DNA of 64,000 bases from Ensifer sp. IC3342 (GCF_020193655.1 NZ_JADYVE010000005.1:124001-188000); one strand, 5' to 3'. Positions 44,223-54,743 are shown, counted from the stretch's first letter. Numbers and translations: made by a program. Notes: generated from the sequence alone by a model not told the origin.

Positions 44223-45281
44223 TCAGAGAACGCGGCCGCGCGCGACGATCGGCCAGATCGCCTTCGCCTCGTTGCCTTCGACGATATGGACCGCATCGAC
44301 CATATTGGTCACCACGCAGGCGTGGTTCGGGACAATGCGCAACCTGTCGCCGACCTTCAGGCTGATCGGGCCGTCCGAGACGAGCCTGCCGTGCTCCTCC
44401 GAAAGCTGGTCGATCCTGATGTCGTCGCGTCCCAGCACATGGCCGTAACCAGAAAGACCGAGAAGGTCGGAGGTCAGGACCTTGCTACCGGCATCGATGA
44501 TCGCCCTGTTTTCGGCGGGAACCGAGACCACGGTCGCAAGCACCGTCAGCGCGCAATCGTCCCACGTCGCCACGCCGCGGGCGACGAGAGAGCGATCGTT
44601 GTAGATATAGGTTCCCGGACGGTGTTCGGTCGCGACGGACGCGCCGGCTGCTTCCATCATGTTTGGCGTGCCGCCGGAGGTGATCGTCGGAACGTCGATG
44701 CCGTCCGCTTCGATCAGCCGCTTCGCCTCGCTCATGAAGGCTTGGACGCGCTCGGTTCCTCCAACGGGCGGATAGGTCATCAGCCCGCCGAAGTGCAACC
44801 CGGGCGCATCGGCTAGGCGCCGGGCGAGGCCCGCGGCCTCGGCCGGCGTCGCCACCCCGCAACGATCGGCGCCGGTGTTGCATTCGACAAGCACGGTCAG
44901 CGGTTCGTCTTCGCGGGCGAAACGGGCCGACAGGCCGTCGATGACCGTCGCGTTGTCGGCGACCACGCTGAGCGTGACACGTTTGTTGAGCTCAGCGAGG
45001 CGTGCGAGCTTTTCCGCTCCGAGGATGTTGTAGGTGATCAGCACGTCCTTGATCTGCGCACTGCCCTCCACCATCGCCTCCGCCTCGGTGACCTTCTGGC
45101 AGGTTATGCCGATCGCTCCGGCTTCGAGCTGCAGCTCGGCCATCTGCGGAAGCTTGTGCGTTTTGATGTGTGGCCGCACCCGAATGCCGTGGCGATCCGC
45201 GTAATCCTGGAACGCGCGGATATTGCGGCGGGCGATCCCGATGTCGACCAGCACCGCGGGCGTTTCGATCGGCAGGGTCAT
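44223..45281 (-). CDS. D-threonine aldolase/D-serine dehydratase-like PLP enzyme
   Basis: A 352-aa fold-type III PLP enzyme (alanine racemase-like barrel). It shows the PLP lysine motif RPHIKTHK (Lys40), EAGAIGITCQKVTEAEAM, SGGTPNMM, and the C-terminal metal pair in PNHAC, as in DSD1/D-TA enzymes. It acts on a D-3-hydroxy amino acid, by aldol cleavage or dehydration. It is divergently transcribed from an amino-acid ABC transporter, RidA and IclR genes, which probably form one catabolic unit. The exact substrate is not determined. Confidence 0.88.
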   Translation of the reverse strand: MTLPIETPAVLVDIGIARRNIRAFQDYADRHGIRVRPHIKTHKLPQMAELQLEAGAIGITCQKVTEAEAMVEGSAQIKDVLITYNILGAEKLARLAELNKRVTLSVVADNATVIDGLSARFAREDEPLTVLVECNTGADRCGVATPAEAAGLARRLADAPGLHFGGLMTYPPVGGTERVQAFMSEAKRLIEADGIDVPTITSGGTPNMMEAAGASVATEHRPGTYIYNDRSLVARGVATWDDCALTVLATVVSVPAENRAIIDAGSKVLTSDLLGLSGYGHVLGRDDIRIDQLSEEHGRLVSDGPISLKVGDRLRIVPNHACVVTNMVDAVHIVEGNEAKAIWPIVARGRVL

Positions 45282-45451
45282 ACGGTTAGTTTCCTCTCTC
45301 AGACAACGGCGGATGTGCGGCGAATTTAGCCGATCCGGCTTGACAAGTTATGACCCAAGGCATTTCATAGGTCAATCCAGTATTCAGGACGTATGTCCAC
45401 TATATCGGATGACAGAAAAATCACCGGGAACTGACAAAGGGGAGATCTCCG

Positions 45452-46294
45452 ATGATCAAGACATTTCATGCGACTGCGGGCCTCATAATCGCCACGCTGG
45501 CAGCGGCGCCGGCCTCCGCGCAGCAGCCGACAAGCAAACTCGACGAAGTGCTTGCGCGCGGCCATCTGGTGCTCGGCACCGGCAGCACGAATGCGCCCTG
45601 GCACTTCAAAAGCGCCGAAGACAAGCTGCAGGGTTTCGACGTCGATATGGGCCGCATTATTGCCAAGGCGCTGTTCGGGGATCCGGAGAAGATCGAATTC
45701 GTCAATCAGTCGTCGGATGCCCGTATTCCGAACATCACCACCAACAAGGTCGACATCACCTGCCAATTTATGACGGTCACGGGCGAGCGCGCCCAGCAGA
45801 TCGCCTTCACCATTCCTTATTATCGCGAAGGCGTGGGCCTGATGCTGAAGGCGGACGGCAAGTATGCCGACTACAAGGCGCTCAAGGAGGCTGGTTCCTC
45901 GGTCACGATTTCGGTGCTGCAGAACGTCTATGCCGAGGATATGGTCCACGCCGCTCTGCCGGAGGCAACGGTCGATCAGTATGAATCTGTTGACCTGATC
46001 TACCAGGCGCTTGAATCGGGACGTGCCGATGCTGCCGCCACCGACCAGTCCTCGCTTGCCTGGTACATGACCCAGAATCCGGAGCGCTACAAGGATGCCG
46101 GTTATGGCTGGAATCCGCAGACCTACGCCTGTGGCGTCAAGCGCGGCGACCAAGACTGGCTGAACTTCGTCAACACGGCACTGCACGAGGCGATGACAGG
46201 TGTCGAATTCGACTTCTATGCCAAATCCTTCAAGACCTGGTTCGGCAAGGATCTGAGCGCGCCGCAGATCGGTTTCCCGGTCGAATACAAATGA
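45452..46294 (+). CDS. Amino acid ABC transporter substrate-binding protein
   Basis: A 280-aa periplasmic binding protein of family 3. The signal peptide spans about 1-23 (cleavage after ASA). The mature domain has LVLGTGSTNAPWHFK, LQGFDVDMGRIIAKAL, VDITCQFMTVTGERAQQIAFT and the hinge SVDLIYQALESGRADAAATD. It should bind a polar amino acid. The 170-bp divergent spacer includes TTGACA and an imperfect GACC...GGTC repeat (near 45348-45373), possibly for the IclR regulator. It is the first gene of the transporter operon. Confidence 0.92.
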   Translation: MIKTFHATAGLIIATLAAAPASAQQPTSKLDEVLARGHLVLGTGSTNAPWHFKSAEDKLQGFDVDMGRIIAKALFGDPEKIEFVNQSSDARIPNITTNKVDITCQFMTVTGERAQQIAFTIPYYREGVGLMLKADGKYADYKALKEAGSSVTISVLQNVYAEDMVHAALPEATVDQYESVDLIYQALESGRADAAATDQSSLAWYMTQNPERYKDAGYGWNPQTYACGVKRGDQDWLNFVNTALHEAMTGVEFDFYAKSFKTWFGKDLSAPQIGFPVEYK

Positions 46295-46362
46295 ACCCTT
46301 CGCCGGGGCGGCCCCGCCAGTGGGGCTGCCTCTCGCCCTGCTTTCAATAATGGCTGGCGCGC

Positions 46363-47025
46363 ATGACTTACTCACTGAACTTCGCGGCCGTCTGGCGCTC
46401 GTTCGACCTTCTTCTGGAAGGACTTGCGCTCAGTCTCGGCCTCGCTTTCGCGGCAATCCTTGCCGGTTGCGTGATCGGACTGATTACGGCTTTCGGGCTC
46501 GTTTCCAGGACTGTCGCGTTGCGCAAACCTGCCGGACTCTATGTCACGATCATCCGTAACACGCCGATCCTCGTCCTCGTTCTCTTCAGCTATTTCGCTC
46601 TTCCGGAACTTGGTGTCCGCCTAGGCAAGATCGAAAGCTTCGTGTTGACGCTGGCGATCTACTCCGGCGCCTATCTTGCCGAGGTGTTCCGTGGCGGCCT
46701 CATCGCCGTGCCGCCTGGCCAGCGCGAGGCGGGCCTTGCGATTGGGCTGACGGAGATGCAGATCCGCACTTCGATCATCATCCCCCTGATGCTGCGCAAC
46801 GTCCTGCCGTCGCTCGGCAGCACCATGATCTCGCTTTTCAAGGATACCTCGCTCGCCGCGGCGATTGCCGTACCGGAACTCACGTTCGAGGCACGCAAGA
46901 TCAATGTCGAGACCTTTCGGGTCATCGAGACCTGGATCGTGGCGAGCTGCCTCTATGTCGCAACCTGTTCGCTCCTTGCCGCGCTGATGCGTGCCGTCGA
47001 GCGGCGTCTGGCCGTTCCGAGGTGA
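46363..47025 (+). CDS. Amino acid ABC transporter permease 1
   Basis: A 220-aa HisM/GlnP-type permease with about five helices, RNTPILVLVLFSYFALP and the EAA-type loop PPGQREAGLAIGLTEMQ. It precedes a second permease; the two form the channel. The spacer from the binding-protein gene is 68 bp. Confidence 0.93.
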   Translation: MTYSLNFAAVWRSFDLLLEGLALSLGLAFAAILAGCVIGLITAFGLVSRTVALRKPAGLYVTIIRNTPILVLVLFSYFALPELGVRLGKIESFVLTLAIYSGAYLAEVFRGGLIAVPPGQREAGLAIGLTEMQIRTSIIIPLMLRNVLPSLGSTMISLFKDTSLAAAIAVPELTFEARKINVETFRVIETWIVASCLYVATCSLLAALMRAVERRLAVPR

Positions 47026-47030
47026 CCATC

Positions 47031-47690
47031 ATGGATTTCGCATTTCTCGATCAGCTCTGGCTTGCCCGCCTGCCGCTCATCAAGGGGCTCGGCGTGTCGA
47101 TTTCCATATCCTTCCTGTCGATCGCGGTCGGCACTGTGCTCGGCATTTTCGTCGGGCTGGCGCTGACCTATGGCTACACGCCGATGCAATGGCTGGTGCG
47201 CGGCTATACCGATTTCATCCGCGGCACGCCGGTCCTGGTACTGGTGCTGGCGAGCTATTACGTGCTGAGCACTGTCGGCGTTGAACTCGGACCGTTCCAG
47301 GCGGGCATCCTTGCGCTCGCCGTCTTCTGCAGTTCGCATGTTGGCGAGCTGGTGCGCGGTGCACTGCAGTCGATTCCCAAGGGACAGACGGAGGCCGCAA
47401 AAGCGATCGGGCTCACGTTCTCGCAGACCTTCGCTTATGTGCTTGGCCCCCAGGCATTGCGCCAGGCGCTGCCTGCCTGGGTCAATACGGCAGCCGAGAT
47501 GGTCAAGGCGTCGACGCTGCTCTCGATCATCGGCGTCGGCGAATTGTTGCTGCGTACGCAGGAGCTGATCTCCCGCACTTTCATGAGCCTCGAATTCTAT
47601 TTCTTCGCGGGCTTTCTCTATTTCGTCATCAACTACAGCATCGAGCGCTTCGGTCGCTATGTCGAGCGCAAGACCGCTGTTCCGTCGTGA
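47031..47690 (+). CDS. Amino acid ABC transporter permease 2
   Basis: A 219-aa permease with [17 protein letters not shown] and the EAA-type loop [20 protein letters not shown] 47031 with GAGG eight bases upstream is preferred; an in-frame GTG at 47022 overlaps the preceding stop. It pairs with permease 1. Confidence 0.93.
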   Translation: MDFAFLDQLWLARLPLIKGLGVSISISFLSIAVGTVLGIFVGLALTYGYTPMQWLVRGYTDFIRGTPVLVLVLASYYVLSTVGVELGPFQAGILALAVFCSSHVGELVRGALQSIPKGQTEAAKAIGLTFSQTFAYVLGPQALRQALPAWVNTAAEMVKASTLLSIIGVGELLLRTQELISRTFMSLEFYFFAGFLYFVINYSIERFGRYVERKTAVPS

Positions 47691-47703
47691 GGCTTCGTAT
47701 CCG

Positions 47704-48474
47704 ATGACCAATAATCTTCTCGAAATCCGCGACCTTCACAAGCGCTACGGCACGGTCGAAGTGCTGAAGGGTGTCGACTGCACCATGCGGCAGGGTGAGG
47801 TGATCAGCATCATCGGCTCGAGCGGCTCCGGCAAAACGACAATGCTTCGCTGCATCAACATGCTGGAGGAGTTCCAGGGCGGGACGATCAGCATCGACGG
47901 CCAGGAAATCGGCTATGAGATGGTGAACGGCGTCCGCCGCCGCAAGCGGGAGAAGGATATCGCACGCCAACGCGCACTCACCGGTATGGCCTTTCAGCAG
48001 TTCAACCTTTTCCCGCATATGACTGCCGCCGGCAACGTCGCGCTCGGCCTCGTCAAGGTCAAGAAGATGAGCCGCGACGAGGCGGAGGCGATCGCGGAAA
48101 AGTGGCTTGACCGCGTCGGGCTGCTGTCGCGCAAGGATCATTATCCTGGTCAGCTTTCCGGCGGCCAGCAGCAGCGCGTAGCAATCGCTCGCGCCATCGC
48201 GATGAACCCGAAGCTGATGCTCTTCGACGAGGTCACTTCGGCGCTCGACCCGGAGTTGGTCAACGAAGTGCTGCAAGTGATCAAGGGGCTCGCCGAGGAC
48301 GGGATGAGCATGCTGCTCGTCACCCATGAAATGCGCTTCGCTTACGAGGTTTCGTCGCGGGTAATCTTCATGAATCAGGGCCGCATCGGCGAAGAAGGCA
48401 ATCCGCGCGAGATGTTCCTGAAACCGAAGACCGAGCGCCTGACCGATTTTCTGAAAACGTCATCGTTCAACTGA
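47704..48474 (+). CDS. Amino acid ABC transporter ATP-binding protein
   Basis: A 256-aa GlnQ/HisP-type ATPase: [57 protein letters not shown] and [11 protein letters not shown]. The conserved aspartate-glutamate pair after Walker B is present. The start ATG 47704 (MTNNLLEI) lies 13 bp after the permease gene. Confidence 0.94.
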   Translation: MTNNLLEIRDLHKRYGTVEVLKGVDCTMRQGEVISIIGSSGSGKTTMLRCINMLEEFQGGTISIDGQEIGYEMVNGVRRRKREKDIARQRALTGMAFQQFNLFPHMTAAGNVALGLVKVKKMSRDEAEAIAEKWLDRVGLLSRKDHYPGQLSGGQQQRVAIARAIAMNPKLMLFDEVTSALDPELVNEVLQVIKGLAEDGMSMLLVTHEMRFAYEVSSRVIFMNQGRIGEEGNPREMFLKPKTERLTDFLKTSSFN

Positions 48475-48529
48475 AGGACCGGTTCAACTGGAGACCGATA
48501 ATCGAAATGCAGAATTGGAGTGAAGTGCT

Positions 48530-48913
48530 GTGACGATTAAGCGTTATGGAACGGGCGAAACCGGTGCGGGAAGGCAGGCCTTGCCATTTGCGCGCGCCGT
48601 CGAGGCAAACGGTTGGCTATACGTCTCGGGACAGGTCGCCATGGAGGCCGGCGAGATCATCGATGGCGGCATCATTGCCGAAAGCCGCAAAGCGATCGAA
48701 AACATGATCGCGATCCTGCATGAGGCGGGCTACGGCGTTGAAGACGTCGTGCGTGTCGGCGTCTGGCTCGATGACCCGCGTGACTTCTGGACCTTTAATG
48801 GGATCTACGCGCAATACTTCGGTGAGAACCCGCCGGCACGCGCCTGCGTACAGTCACGCATGATGGTCGACTGCAAGGTCGAAGTTGACTGCGTCGCCTA
48901 CAAGGCTAAATGA
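48530..48913 (+). CDS. RidA family reactive-intermediate deaminase
   Basis: A 127-aa protein with a GTG start and GGAG nine bases upstream. It retains the arginine in PPARACVQS and the C-terminal VEVDCVAY, so enamine/imine hydrolysis is plausible, in contrast to the Rid protein at 28314. Such an activity fits a pathway where a PLP enzyme releases an enamine, as the divergent D-amino-acid enzyme would. It follows the transporter ATPase gene by 55 bp. Confidence 0.9.
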   Translation: MTIKRYGTGETGAGRQALPFARAVEANGWLYVSGQVAMEAGEIIDGGIIAESRKAIENMIAILHEAGYGVEDVVRVGVWLDDPRDFWTFNGIYAQYFGENPPARACVQSRMMVDCKVEVDCVAYKAK

Positions 48914-49010
48914 GGTGAACTTGGCGTCGGGTTTGCGGAGTGGGTGAAGTGAGTGCGGATTTCTGCCCGCATGTCTTCACTCGTGCTTCGGGACCCGCAG
49001 GAGAATAGCG

Positions 49011-49832
49011 ATGGCTGATGCGGTAGATACGGTCACCCGGAGGGCGCGAGGTCTCGACCGGGCATTCGAAATCCTCGACTTTTTGCGCCTGCAACGTCAG
49101 CCCCTGCGCCCGAACGAAATCGCCCAGGGCATCGGCGCCCCGCGCTCTTCCGTTTACGAGCTCGTTAACCTGCTGATCCGGCAGGGCGTGATCGAGTATC
49201 GGGGCGACGATGGCCGTGTCTTTCTCGGGCGCAAGCTCTATTTCCTCGGTGCGGCCTACGCCGAGCAATTCGATCTTATGCGCGAGTGCGAACATCTGTT
49301 GGCGAGGATCGCCGAGGAGACGCGGGAGACCGCGCAGATGTGCCAACTGGAAGGCAACAAATATGCGGTCGTTCTGATGAACGAGGGCAGCCGCCCCTTC
49401 CGCATCTCCACCAATATCGGCGAGCCGGTCGCCATTCCGTGGACCGCGTCTGGTCGTCTGCTGGTCGACCACATGAGCGACGAGCAGATACTGGATTTCA
49501 TTCCCGCCGAGGATTTCGTGCTGCCTACGGGCAAGCGCCTCGATCCGTCCGATTTTATCCGCCAGGTCCGGGAAGCCAAGAAGGACGGCTACTTCACCTT
49601 CAACAGCATCGTCGACAGCTTTACCCATTGTTTTGCCGTGCCGGTGTACGATGCTGAAGGAATTTGCATCGCGACGCTCTGCCTCGTCGCTCCCAAGGAA
49701 GACGGGTTGCGCAATCGTGATGCTTACCTTCGCGTACTGATCGATGCGGCGGCCGAACTTTCCGAGAAGCTTGGCTATAGGCAGGACCGACCGCCCGTTC
49801 GGACAACAGCCCGGGCAGCCACCGGCTATTGA
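49011..49832 (+). CDS. IclR-family transcriptional regulator
   Basis: A 273-aa regulator with a winged helix (about 15-75; PNEIAQGIGAPRSSVYELVNLL) and a C-terminal GAF-like effector domain (about 90-255). It is the last gene of the amino-acid transporter cluster and likely controls it. The spacer before it contains a hairpin (GTGAAG ... CTTCAC around TGCGG/CCGCA, 48945-48985). Confidence 0.92.
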   Translation: MADAVDTVTRRARGLDRAFEILDFLRLQRQPLRPNEIAQGIGAPRSSVYELVNLLIRQGVIEYRGDDGRVFLGRKLYFLGAAYAEQFDLMRECEHLLARIAEETRETAQMCQLEGNKYAVVLMNEGSRPFRISTNIGEPVAIPWTASGRLLVDHMSDEQILDFIPAEDFVLPTGKRLDPSDFIRQVREAKKDGYFTFNSIVDSFTHCFAVPVYDAEGICIATLCLVAPKEDGLRNRDAYLRVLIDAAAELSEKLGYRQDRPPVRTTARAATGY

Positions 49833-49884
49833 AGTCCAGGTTCATAGCAGAACTGCTCATTATTGCCGACGGTCTCGGCGGTTC

Positions 49885-50970
49885 TCACGCCGTCAGCAAC
49901 GAGCGCCCCGTTTCGGGATCGAACAGATGCAGCGCCGCCTCATCGAAGGAGAAAAGCTGCTCCGATCCGGCGCGGAGACGCGTGCGCGGCGGAAGGCAGG
50001 CGGTGATGCGCTGATTGCCAAGCTTTGCCGTCGTGACCAGCTCCGGCCCGGTCAGTTCCATGACTTCGACGTGCACCTCGATATGGACGCCCGCTGCGTC
50101 GGCGCTTGTGAGCCGTAGCGCCTCCGGCCGTATGCCGATCTTGACGCGTTTGCCCGCCGGCACGGTACCTTTGAGATCGGCCGGCAGCGGAAGCGTCTCA
50201 TGCGAGCCGCTGACCTGCAGAGCATTGTCAACCACTTCCGCGTCGAGAATGTTCATCGGCGGCGAACCGACGAAACCGGCGACGTAAAGAGTTGCCGGCC
50301 GGTCGTAGATTTCCTCTGGCGTGCCGAGCTGTTCGATGCGGCCGTCGCGCATGACGGCAATGCGGGTCGCAAGCGTCATCGCCTCGATCTGGTCATGGGT
50401 CACGTAGACGACGGTGGTCTTCAGCATCTGATGCAGGCGCTTGAGTTCGGTGCGCATCTCCATGCGCAGCTTGGCGTCGAGGTTCGACAGCGGCTCGTCG
50501 AAAAGAAACACTTGCGGATTGCGCACCAGCGCCCGGCCGATCGCAACGCGCTGGCGCTGGCCGCCGGAAAGCTGGCTCGGCTTGCGGTCGAGAAGATTTT
50601 CGATCTGGAGAAGCCGAGCCGTCTCACGCACCGCCGCCTCGCGCTCGGCCGCCGGCACCTTGCGCATCTCGAGACCGAAGCCGATGTTGCGGGCGACGCT
50701 CATGTTCGGATAGAGCGCGTAGGACTGGAACACCATGGCGATGTCCCTGTCCTTGGGATGCAAGCCCAGGATCGAGCGTTTGCCGATCCTGACGTCGCCG
50801 CGGCTTGGCTCCGCAAGCCCGGCGATGATGTTCAGGAGGGTGGACTTGCCGCAGCCGGACGAGCCGAGCAGCACCAGGAACTCGCCGCTGTCAAGCGCGA
50901 TGTCGATGCCCTTCAGCGTTTCCACCTCGCCGTAGCGTTTGTGGATGTCGCGGATTTCGAGTGCGCTCAT
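49885..50970 (-). CDS. Sugar ABC transporter ATP-binding protein (UgpC/MalK type)
   Basis: A 361-aa ATPase: [60 protein letters not shown] and a C-terminal TOBE/OB domain (about 235-355). It is the energy component for the two permeases and binding protein encoded upstream. Its start overlaps the kinase stop by 4 bp. It is an intact paralogue of the truncated ATPase at 43299. Confidence 0.93.
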   Translation of the reverse strand: MSALEIRDIHKRYGEVETLKGIDIALDSGEFLVLLGSSGCGKSTLLNIIAGLAEPSRGDVRIGKRSILGLHPKDRDIAMVFQSYALYPNMSVARNIGFGLEMRKVPAAEREAAVRETARLLQIENLLDRKPSQLSGGQRQRVAIGRALVRNPQVFLFDEPLSNLDAKLRMEMRTELKRLHQMLKTTVVYVTHDQIEAMTLATRIAVMRDGRIEQLGTPEEIYDRPATLYVAGFVGSPPMNILDAEVVDNALQVSGSHETLPLPADLKGTVPAGKRVKIGIRPEALRLTSADAAGVHIEVHVEVMELTGPELVTTAKLGNQRITACLPPRTRLRAGSEQLFSFDEAALHLFDPETGRSLLTA

Positions 50971-51902
50971 TTCCTGGTCTCCTGGAGGAAGGCCGAGAGG
51001 GGTTTGCCATAGCTACGCGGCAGCGTGGAGATGGCTTCGGATGCGACGGTGACGCCCACCTGCAGACAGTTTTCGAGCGGCAAATCGGCGGCAAGGGCGG
51101 CCAGGAAACCGGCATTGAAGACATCGCCGGCGCCGATTGTATCGACGACGTCAACGCGCGGCGCCGGAATCGAATAGTCTGCGCCGGTCTTGTCGAGGGC
51201 AAGCGCGCCATGCGGCCCACGCTTGACGACGACGATCGCTTCGGAAGGCATCCGTGCCTTCAGGTGACGGGCGGCTTCAAGGGGGTCCGTCTGGCCGGTC
51301 AGCGTCGTCGTCTCGACTTCGTTGAAAAGTGCGCAGTGGCAGCGCTTCAGCCAGTCGAGGGTCTTGCGCTTGTTCGCCTCGGTCCAGCCGTCGAGCGGCC
51401 AGCCCGTGTCGAGCGCAACGGCAATGCCATGCGCATCCGCCCAGTCGAAGAACTTGTCGTAGGCGAGTGTCAGGGCGTCGGTCAGGAACGAGCCCGCGAG
51501 CAGCGCAAGGCCGCCGTGAAGGCGCTCGCCGTCAAGCATCGTGCGGACTTCGTCGAAGCTGAAGAGCGGCAGGTGGCCGCGCGTGGTGAAGAACGTGCGC
51601 TCGCCGTCCGGGTGGGTAATCCCGACCGACAGCGTGGTGCCCACGGCTTCGACCGGCCATTCCCGCGCGCGCACACCGAAGGCCTCCTTCAACCAGATGC
51701 CGAACTGGTCGTTGCCGACATTCGCGGCAATCGCGTAGTCGACACCGAGCGAGTCCCAGGCAAGCGCGCTGTTGCCGGCGCAGCCGCCGACGCGCAGCTC
51801 GTCATGATCGACGATGATTTCCGTGCCGGCCTTCGGCCACGGCTCCGCCGGACCGAGGATCAGGTCGATGTTGACGTTGCCGATGACTGCAAGCGGGCGC
51901 AT
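50967..51902 (-). CDS. PfkB-family carbohydrate kinase
   Basis: A 311-aa ribokinase-fold kinase: [28 protein letters not shown], and the C-terminal [17 protein letters not shown] with the catalytic Asp. It probably phosphorylates the imported sugar or the product of the SIS isomerase encoded 4 bp upstream. It overlaps the transporter ATPase gene by 4 bp. The substrate is not determined. Confidence 0.9.
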   Translation of the reverse strand: MRPLAVIGNVNIDLILGPAEPWPKAGTEIIVDHDELRVGGCAGNSALAWDSLGVDYAIAANVGNDQFGIWLKEAFGVRAREWPVEAVGTTLSVGITHPDGERTFFTTRGHLPLFSFDEVRTMLDGERLHGGLALLAGSFLTDALTLAYDKFFDWADAHGIAVALDTGWPLDGWTEANKRKTLDWLKRCHCALFNEVETTTLTGQTDPLEAARHLKARMPSEAIVVVKRGPHGALALDKTGADYSIPAPRVDVVDTIGAGDVFNAGFLAALAADLPLENCLQVGVTVASEAISTLPRSYGKPLSAFLQETRK

Positions 51903-51906
51903 GGCG

Positions 51907-52926
51907 TCACTCGCTCCGGGTGATCTTGGTGGAGCGCGCCGGCGTGCCGGCATTGTCGACACGGGCATCCGCGAAGGCGAGCATCAGCGATTGCGCGACG
52001 GGCAACATGGCAAAGACCGCTGCGAGGCCCGCGGCGCGCCTGAAGCGGATAGTCGTGACCCCTTCGACCGGCGGTTCGCCGGAGGCATCGAACACCACTA
52101 CTGGGGAGCCTGCTTCGGCTGCGGACGTCGCCATCGCTGCCACGAGACCTGCCGTCGGGTCGCTGGCGCGGAAGAGCACAACGCCGACATCGGGGCCGAG
52201 CATTTCCATGGGACCGTGGCGAAGTTGCCCGCCCTCGAGCGAGAAGCAGGGGAGGCGCGAGAGTTCGGTGAGCCCGAGCGCGATCGCCTCGGCGAGACCC
52301 TGCAGTCGGCGGCCGGAGGTGACCACGGCACGCACGTCGGCGAGTGTGGCAAGCGCTTCGTCGATCGCCGCGGACTCGGGCTCGCGCAGGGCATGAAGCG
52401 CGCCGGCCGGATCATCGCCGAGGGCAGCAAGGACTGAAAGATGCAGCGCAAAACTGATCGTCAGGCTGCGGGTCGCGGCAAAAGCCTGCTCCGTGCCGCC
52501 GGCGCCGATGAGCGACGGCGCGGTGCGCGCCAGAAAGGAATTGCCTTCCAGCGTCACGCCGAAGGTATCCGCCGTGCCGCCATTGGTCTCCTTGAACCAG
52601 CGCAGCACCTCGGCGCTTTCTCCCGACTGGGAGGTGATCAGGACGGTCTTTCCCTCGATCGGCAGCGGCTGGCCGAGCTGCTCGGAGAGAGGCAACGCCA
52701 CGGCTTCGATGCCGAGTGCCCGATAGAGCGGCTCGACCGCGCGCCCGACGGCATGCGAGCCGCCCATGCCAAGGAGGAGGAGGCGGCCAGTCGATCTCAG
52801 CGACGCGGCAATTTTCTGCGCGAGCGGTGCCGACTGTTCGTAGGAGGCGATGGCATCGGCCTGCTGGCGCGCCATTTCCTTGTCGATCGCGATGAGCCCG
52901 GCGGGCCTTTGCTTCGAAGCCTTCAT
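51907..52926 (-). CDS. SIS-domain sugar isomerase/deaminase-like protein
   Basis: A 339-aa protein with two SIS domains like the GlmS isomerase half: LLLLGMGGSHAVGRAV, ITSQSGESAEVLRW and a C-terminal CFSLEGGQLRHGPMEML motif. There is no N-terminal glutaminase. This points to a glucosamine-6-phosphate deaminase/isomerase-like reaction, so the operon probably handles an amino sugar (inference). The start 52926 follows AAAGGA; a Met two codons earlier overlaps that site. Confidence 0.88.
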   Translation of the reverse strand: MKASKQRPAGLIAIDKEMARQQADAIASYEQSAPLAQKIAASLRSTGRLLLLGMGGSHAVGRAVEPLYRALGIEAVALPLSEQLGQPLPIEGKTVLITSQSGESAEVLRWFKETNGGTADTFGVTLEGNSFLARTAPSLIGAGGTEQAFAATRSLTISFALHLSVLAALGDDPAGALHALREPESAAIDEALATLADVRAVVTSGRRLQGLAEAIALGLTELSRLPCFSLEGGQLRHGPMEMLGPDVGVVLFRASDPTAGLVAAMATSAAEAGSPVVVFDASGEPPVEGVTTIRFRRAAGLAAVFAMLPVAQSLMLAFADARVDNAGTPARSTKITRSE

Positions 52927-52928
52927 GA

Positions 52929-53774
52929 TCATCCTTTGACGCCGCCGCTTGTGAGCCCGGAAATCAGGGCCCGTTGCATGACAAGACCGATCAGCACTGG
53001 GGGCAGGGCGGCAAGCACACCGGCGGTGGCGATCAATCCGTAGTCGGAGACACGGCCGCCGGCGAGATCCGCTATGGCGACGGTTAGCGTCTTGGCGCGC
53101 AGGTCTGAGGTGAAGAGCAGCGCGTAGAAGAATTCGTCCCAGGCGAGCAGAAAGGCAAAGAGCGCGGAGGTCGCCATGACCGGGGCGGCAAGCGGCAGTG
53201 TCAGCAGCCTGAGGATCTGGTCGAGCCGTGCGCCGTCGATCATCGCGGCGCTTTCAATTTCCCTGGGTATGGAATCAAAGCCGGATTTCAACAGCCATGT
53301 CGTGAAGGGTGCGAGGATGGTGAGATAGACGAGCGCCAGTCCGAACACCGAGTTGAGCAGGCCGAGATAGGCAAGCCCCATATAGAGCGGCACCGCGAGC
53401 GCCACGGGCGGCAGCATATAGGTGGCGATCACCGCAAAGAGCGACCAGGAGACCGTCGGCGTGCGCGAGACCGCCCAGGCGGCGGGAATGGCGACGGCGA
53501 TGGCCGCCAGGGTCGCCATGCCGGCGACCGTCAGGCTGTTGAGCAGCGAGGCGACGAAGGCGGCGCCGGCGGTGTTCTCGATCGTCGACAGCAGGGCGCG
53601 GTAGCGCGAAAGATCGATCTCGTCCGGCCACCAGTTGAGAGGCTTGGCGGAAAGGTCGGCGGCCGACGAGATGCTCATGACGAAGAGCCAGGCAAGCGGC
53701 GCCAGGATAACGATCGCAAGCAGCAGCGCGCTTGCATAGACGAAGGCGGTGAAGAATGGGTTCTGGCGTTCCAT
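52929..53774 (-). CDS. Sugar ABC transporter permease 2 (MalG type)
   Basis: A 281-aa permease with six predicted helices and the EAA loop PREIESAAMIDGARLDQILRL (near 185-205). It has the MalG-like C-terminal LPPVLIGLVMQRALISGLTSGGVKG ending. Its ATG overlaps the stop of permease 1 by one base (TGATG). Confidence 0.93.
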   Translation of the reverse strand: MERQNPFFTAFVYASALLLAIVILAPLAWLFVMSISSAADLSAKPLNWWPDEIDLSRYRALLSTIENTAGAAFVASLLNSLTVAGMATLAAIAVAIPAAWAVSRTPTVSWSLFAVIATYMLPPVALAVPLYMGLAYLGLLNSVFGLALVYLTILAPFTTWLLKSGFDSIPREIESAAMIDGARLDQILRLLTLPLAAPVMATSALFAFLLAWDEFFYALLFTSDLRAKTLTVAIADLAGGRVSDYGLIATAGVLAALPPVLIGLVMQRALISGLTSGGVKG

Positions 53775-54655
53775 CACGATGCTCCCGCAGCCTTGCGCAG
53801 CAGTGCCGCGTAGGCGACTGCGAGAATGGTCACGAGCAGCGTGACGATGAGCGCGAGCGATGCGCCGGAGCCTGCCCGCTGAAAGGAGAAGGCCTCCTGG
53901 TAAACGAGGATCGAGAGCGTGCGCGTGCTGTTTGCCGGCCCGCCTCGCGTCATCACCCAGATGATGTCGAAGACCTTGAAAGCCTCGATCGTGCGCAGCA
54001 CGAGCGCCACAAGCAGGGGGCCCGCGAGATAGGGCATGATCACGTAGCGGAAGCGATTGAACGGGCCCGCGCCGTCGACAAGTGCTGCCGCAGTGATGTC
54101 GCGGGGGACAGCCTGAAGCGCGGCAAGCGCGATCAGCGCCACCAGCGGAAAATTCTTCCAGCAATCGGCGACGATCAGCGCTGTCAGTGCCGAAGCCGGC
54201 TCTCCGAGCCAGGAGCGATAGCTGTCGAGAAGTCCGATCTGGGTGAGCGCGGCGTTGAGGGCGCCATATTCCGGATTGTAGATCAACCGCCAGAGCGTGG
54301 CGTTGACCACCGTCGGCAAGGCCCAGGGCAGGATCATCAGGGCCCTGAGCGCCGTGCGGCCGCGAAATTGCTGGTTGAGCAGCAGCGCGGCGAGTACGCC
54401 CAGCACCATTTCGGCGGCGACGGACACGACCGCAAACCAGGTGGTCGTCATCAGCGCCCGCTGGAAGTTCGACCCGCCAAGCATTTTTGCGTAGTTGTTG
54501 AGACCGACGAAACCGCCTGCGGTGCCGACAAGCTTCGCATCGGTGAAGGAGAGCCGCACCGTATCGACCAATGGCCAGCCGATGACAGCGATCATGACCA
54601 CGAGCAGCGGCAGCATCAAAAGCCACGCACGCGTTGTTATCCAGATACCGGGCAT
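53774..54655 (-). CDS. Sugar ABC transporter permease 1 (MalF type)
   Basis: A 293-aa permease with six predicted helices, MalF-type WPLVDTVRLSFTD near the N-terminus and the EAA loop PRDITAAALVDGAGPFNRFRY (near 195-215). It follows the binding-protein gene after a 135-bp spacer with a stable hairpin. Confidence 0.93.
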   Translation of the reverse strand: MPGIWITTRAWLLMLPLLVVMIAVIGWPLVDTVRLSFTDAKLVGTAGGFVGLNNYAKMLGGSNFQRALMTTTWFAVVSVAAEMVLGVLAALLLNQQFRGRTALRALMILPWALPTVVNATLWRLIYNPEYGALNAALTQIGLLDSYRSWLGEPASALTALIVADCWKNFPLVALIALAALQAVPRDITAAALVDGAGPFNRFRYVIMPYLAGPLLVALVLRTIEAFKVFDIIWVMTRGGPANSTRTLSILVYQEAFSFQRAGSGASLALIVTLLVTILAVAYAALLRKAAGAS

Positions 54656-54743
54656 CGGGGTGAAGACTCTTGCGGCCGTCAGGGCCGTTTCATGCGATTC
54701 ATTGTGGCTCGGCGATGCCGAGGATTCGAAGAAGCTGCGGCTC

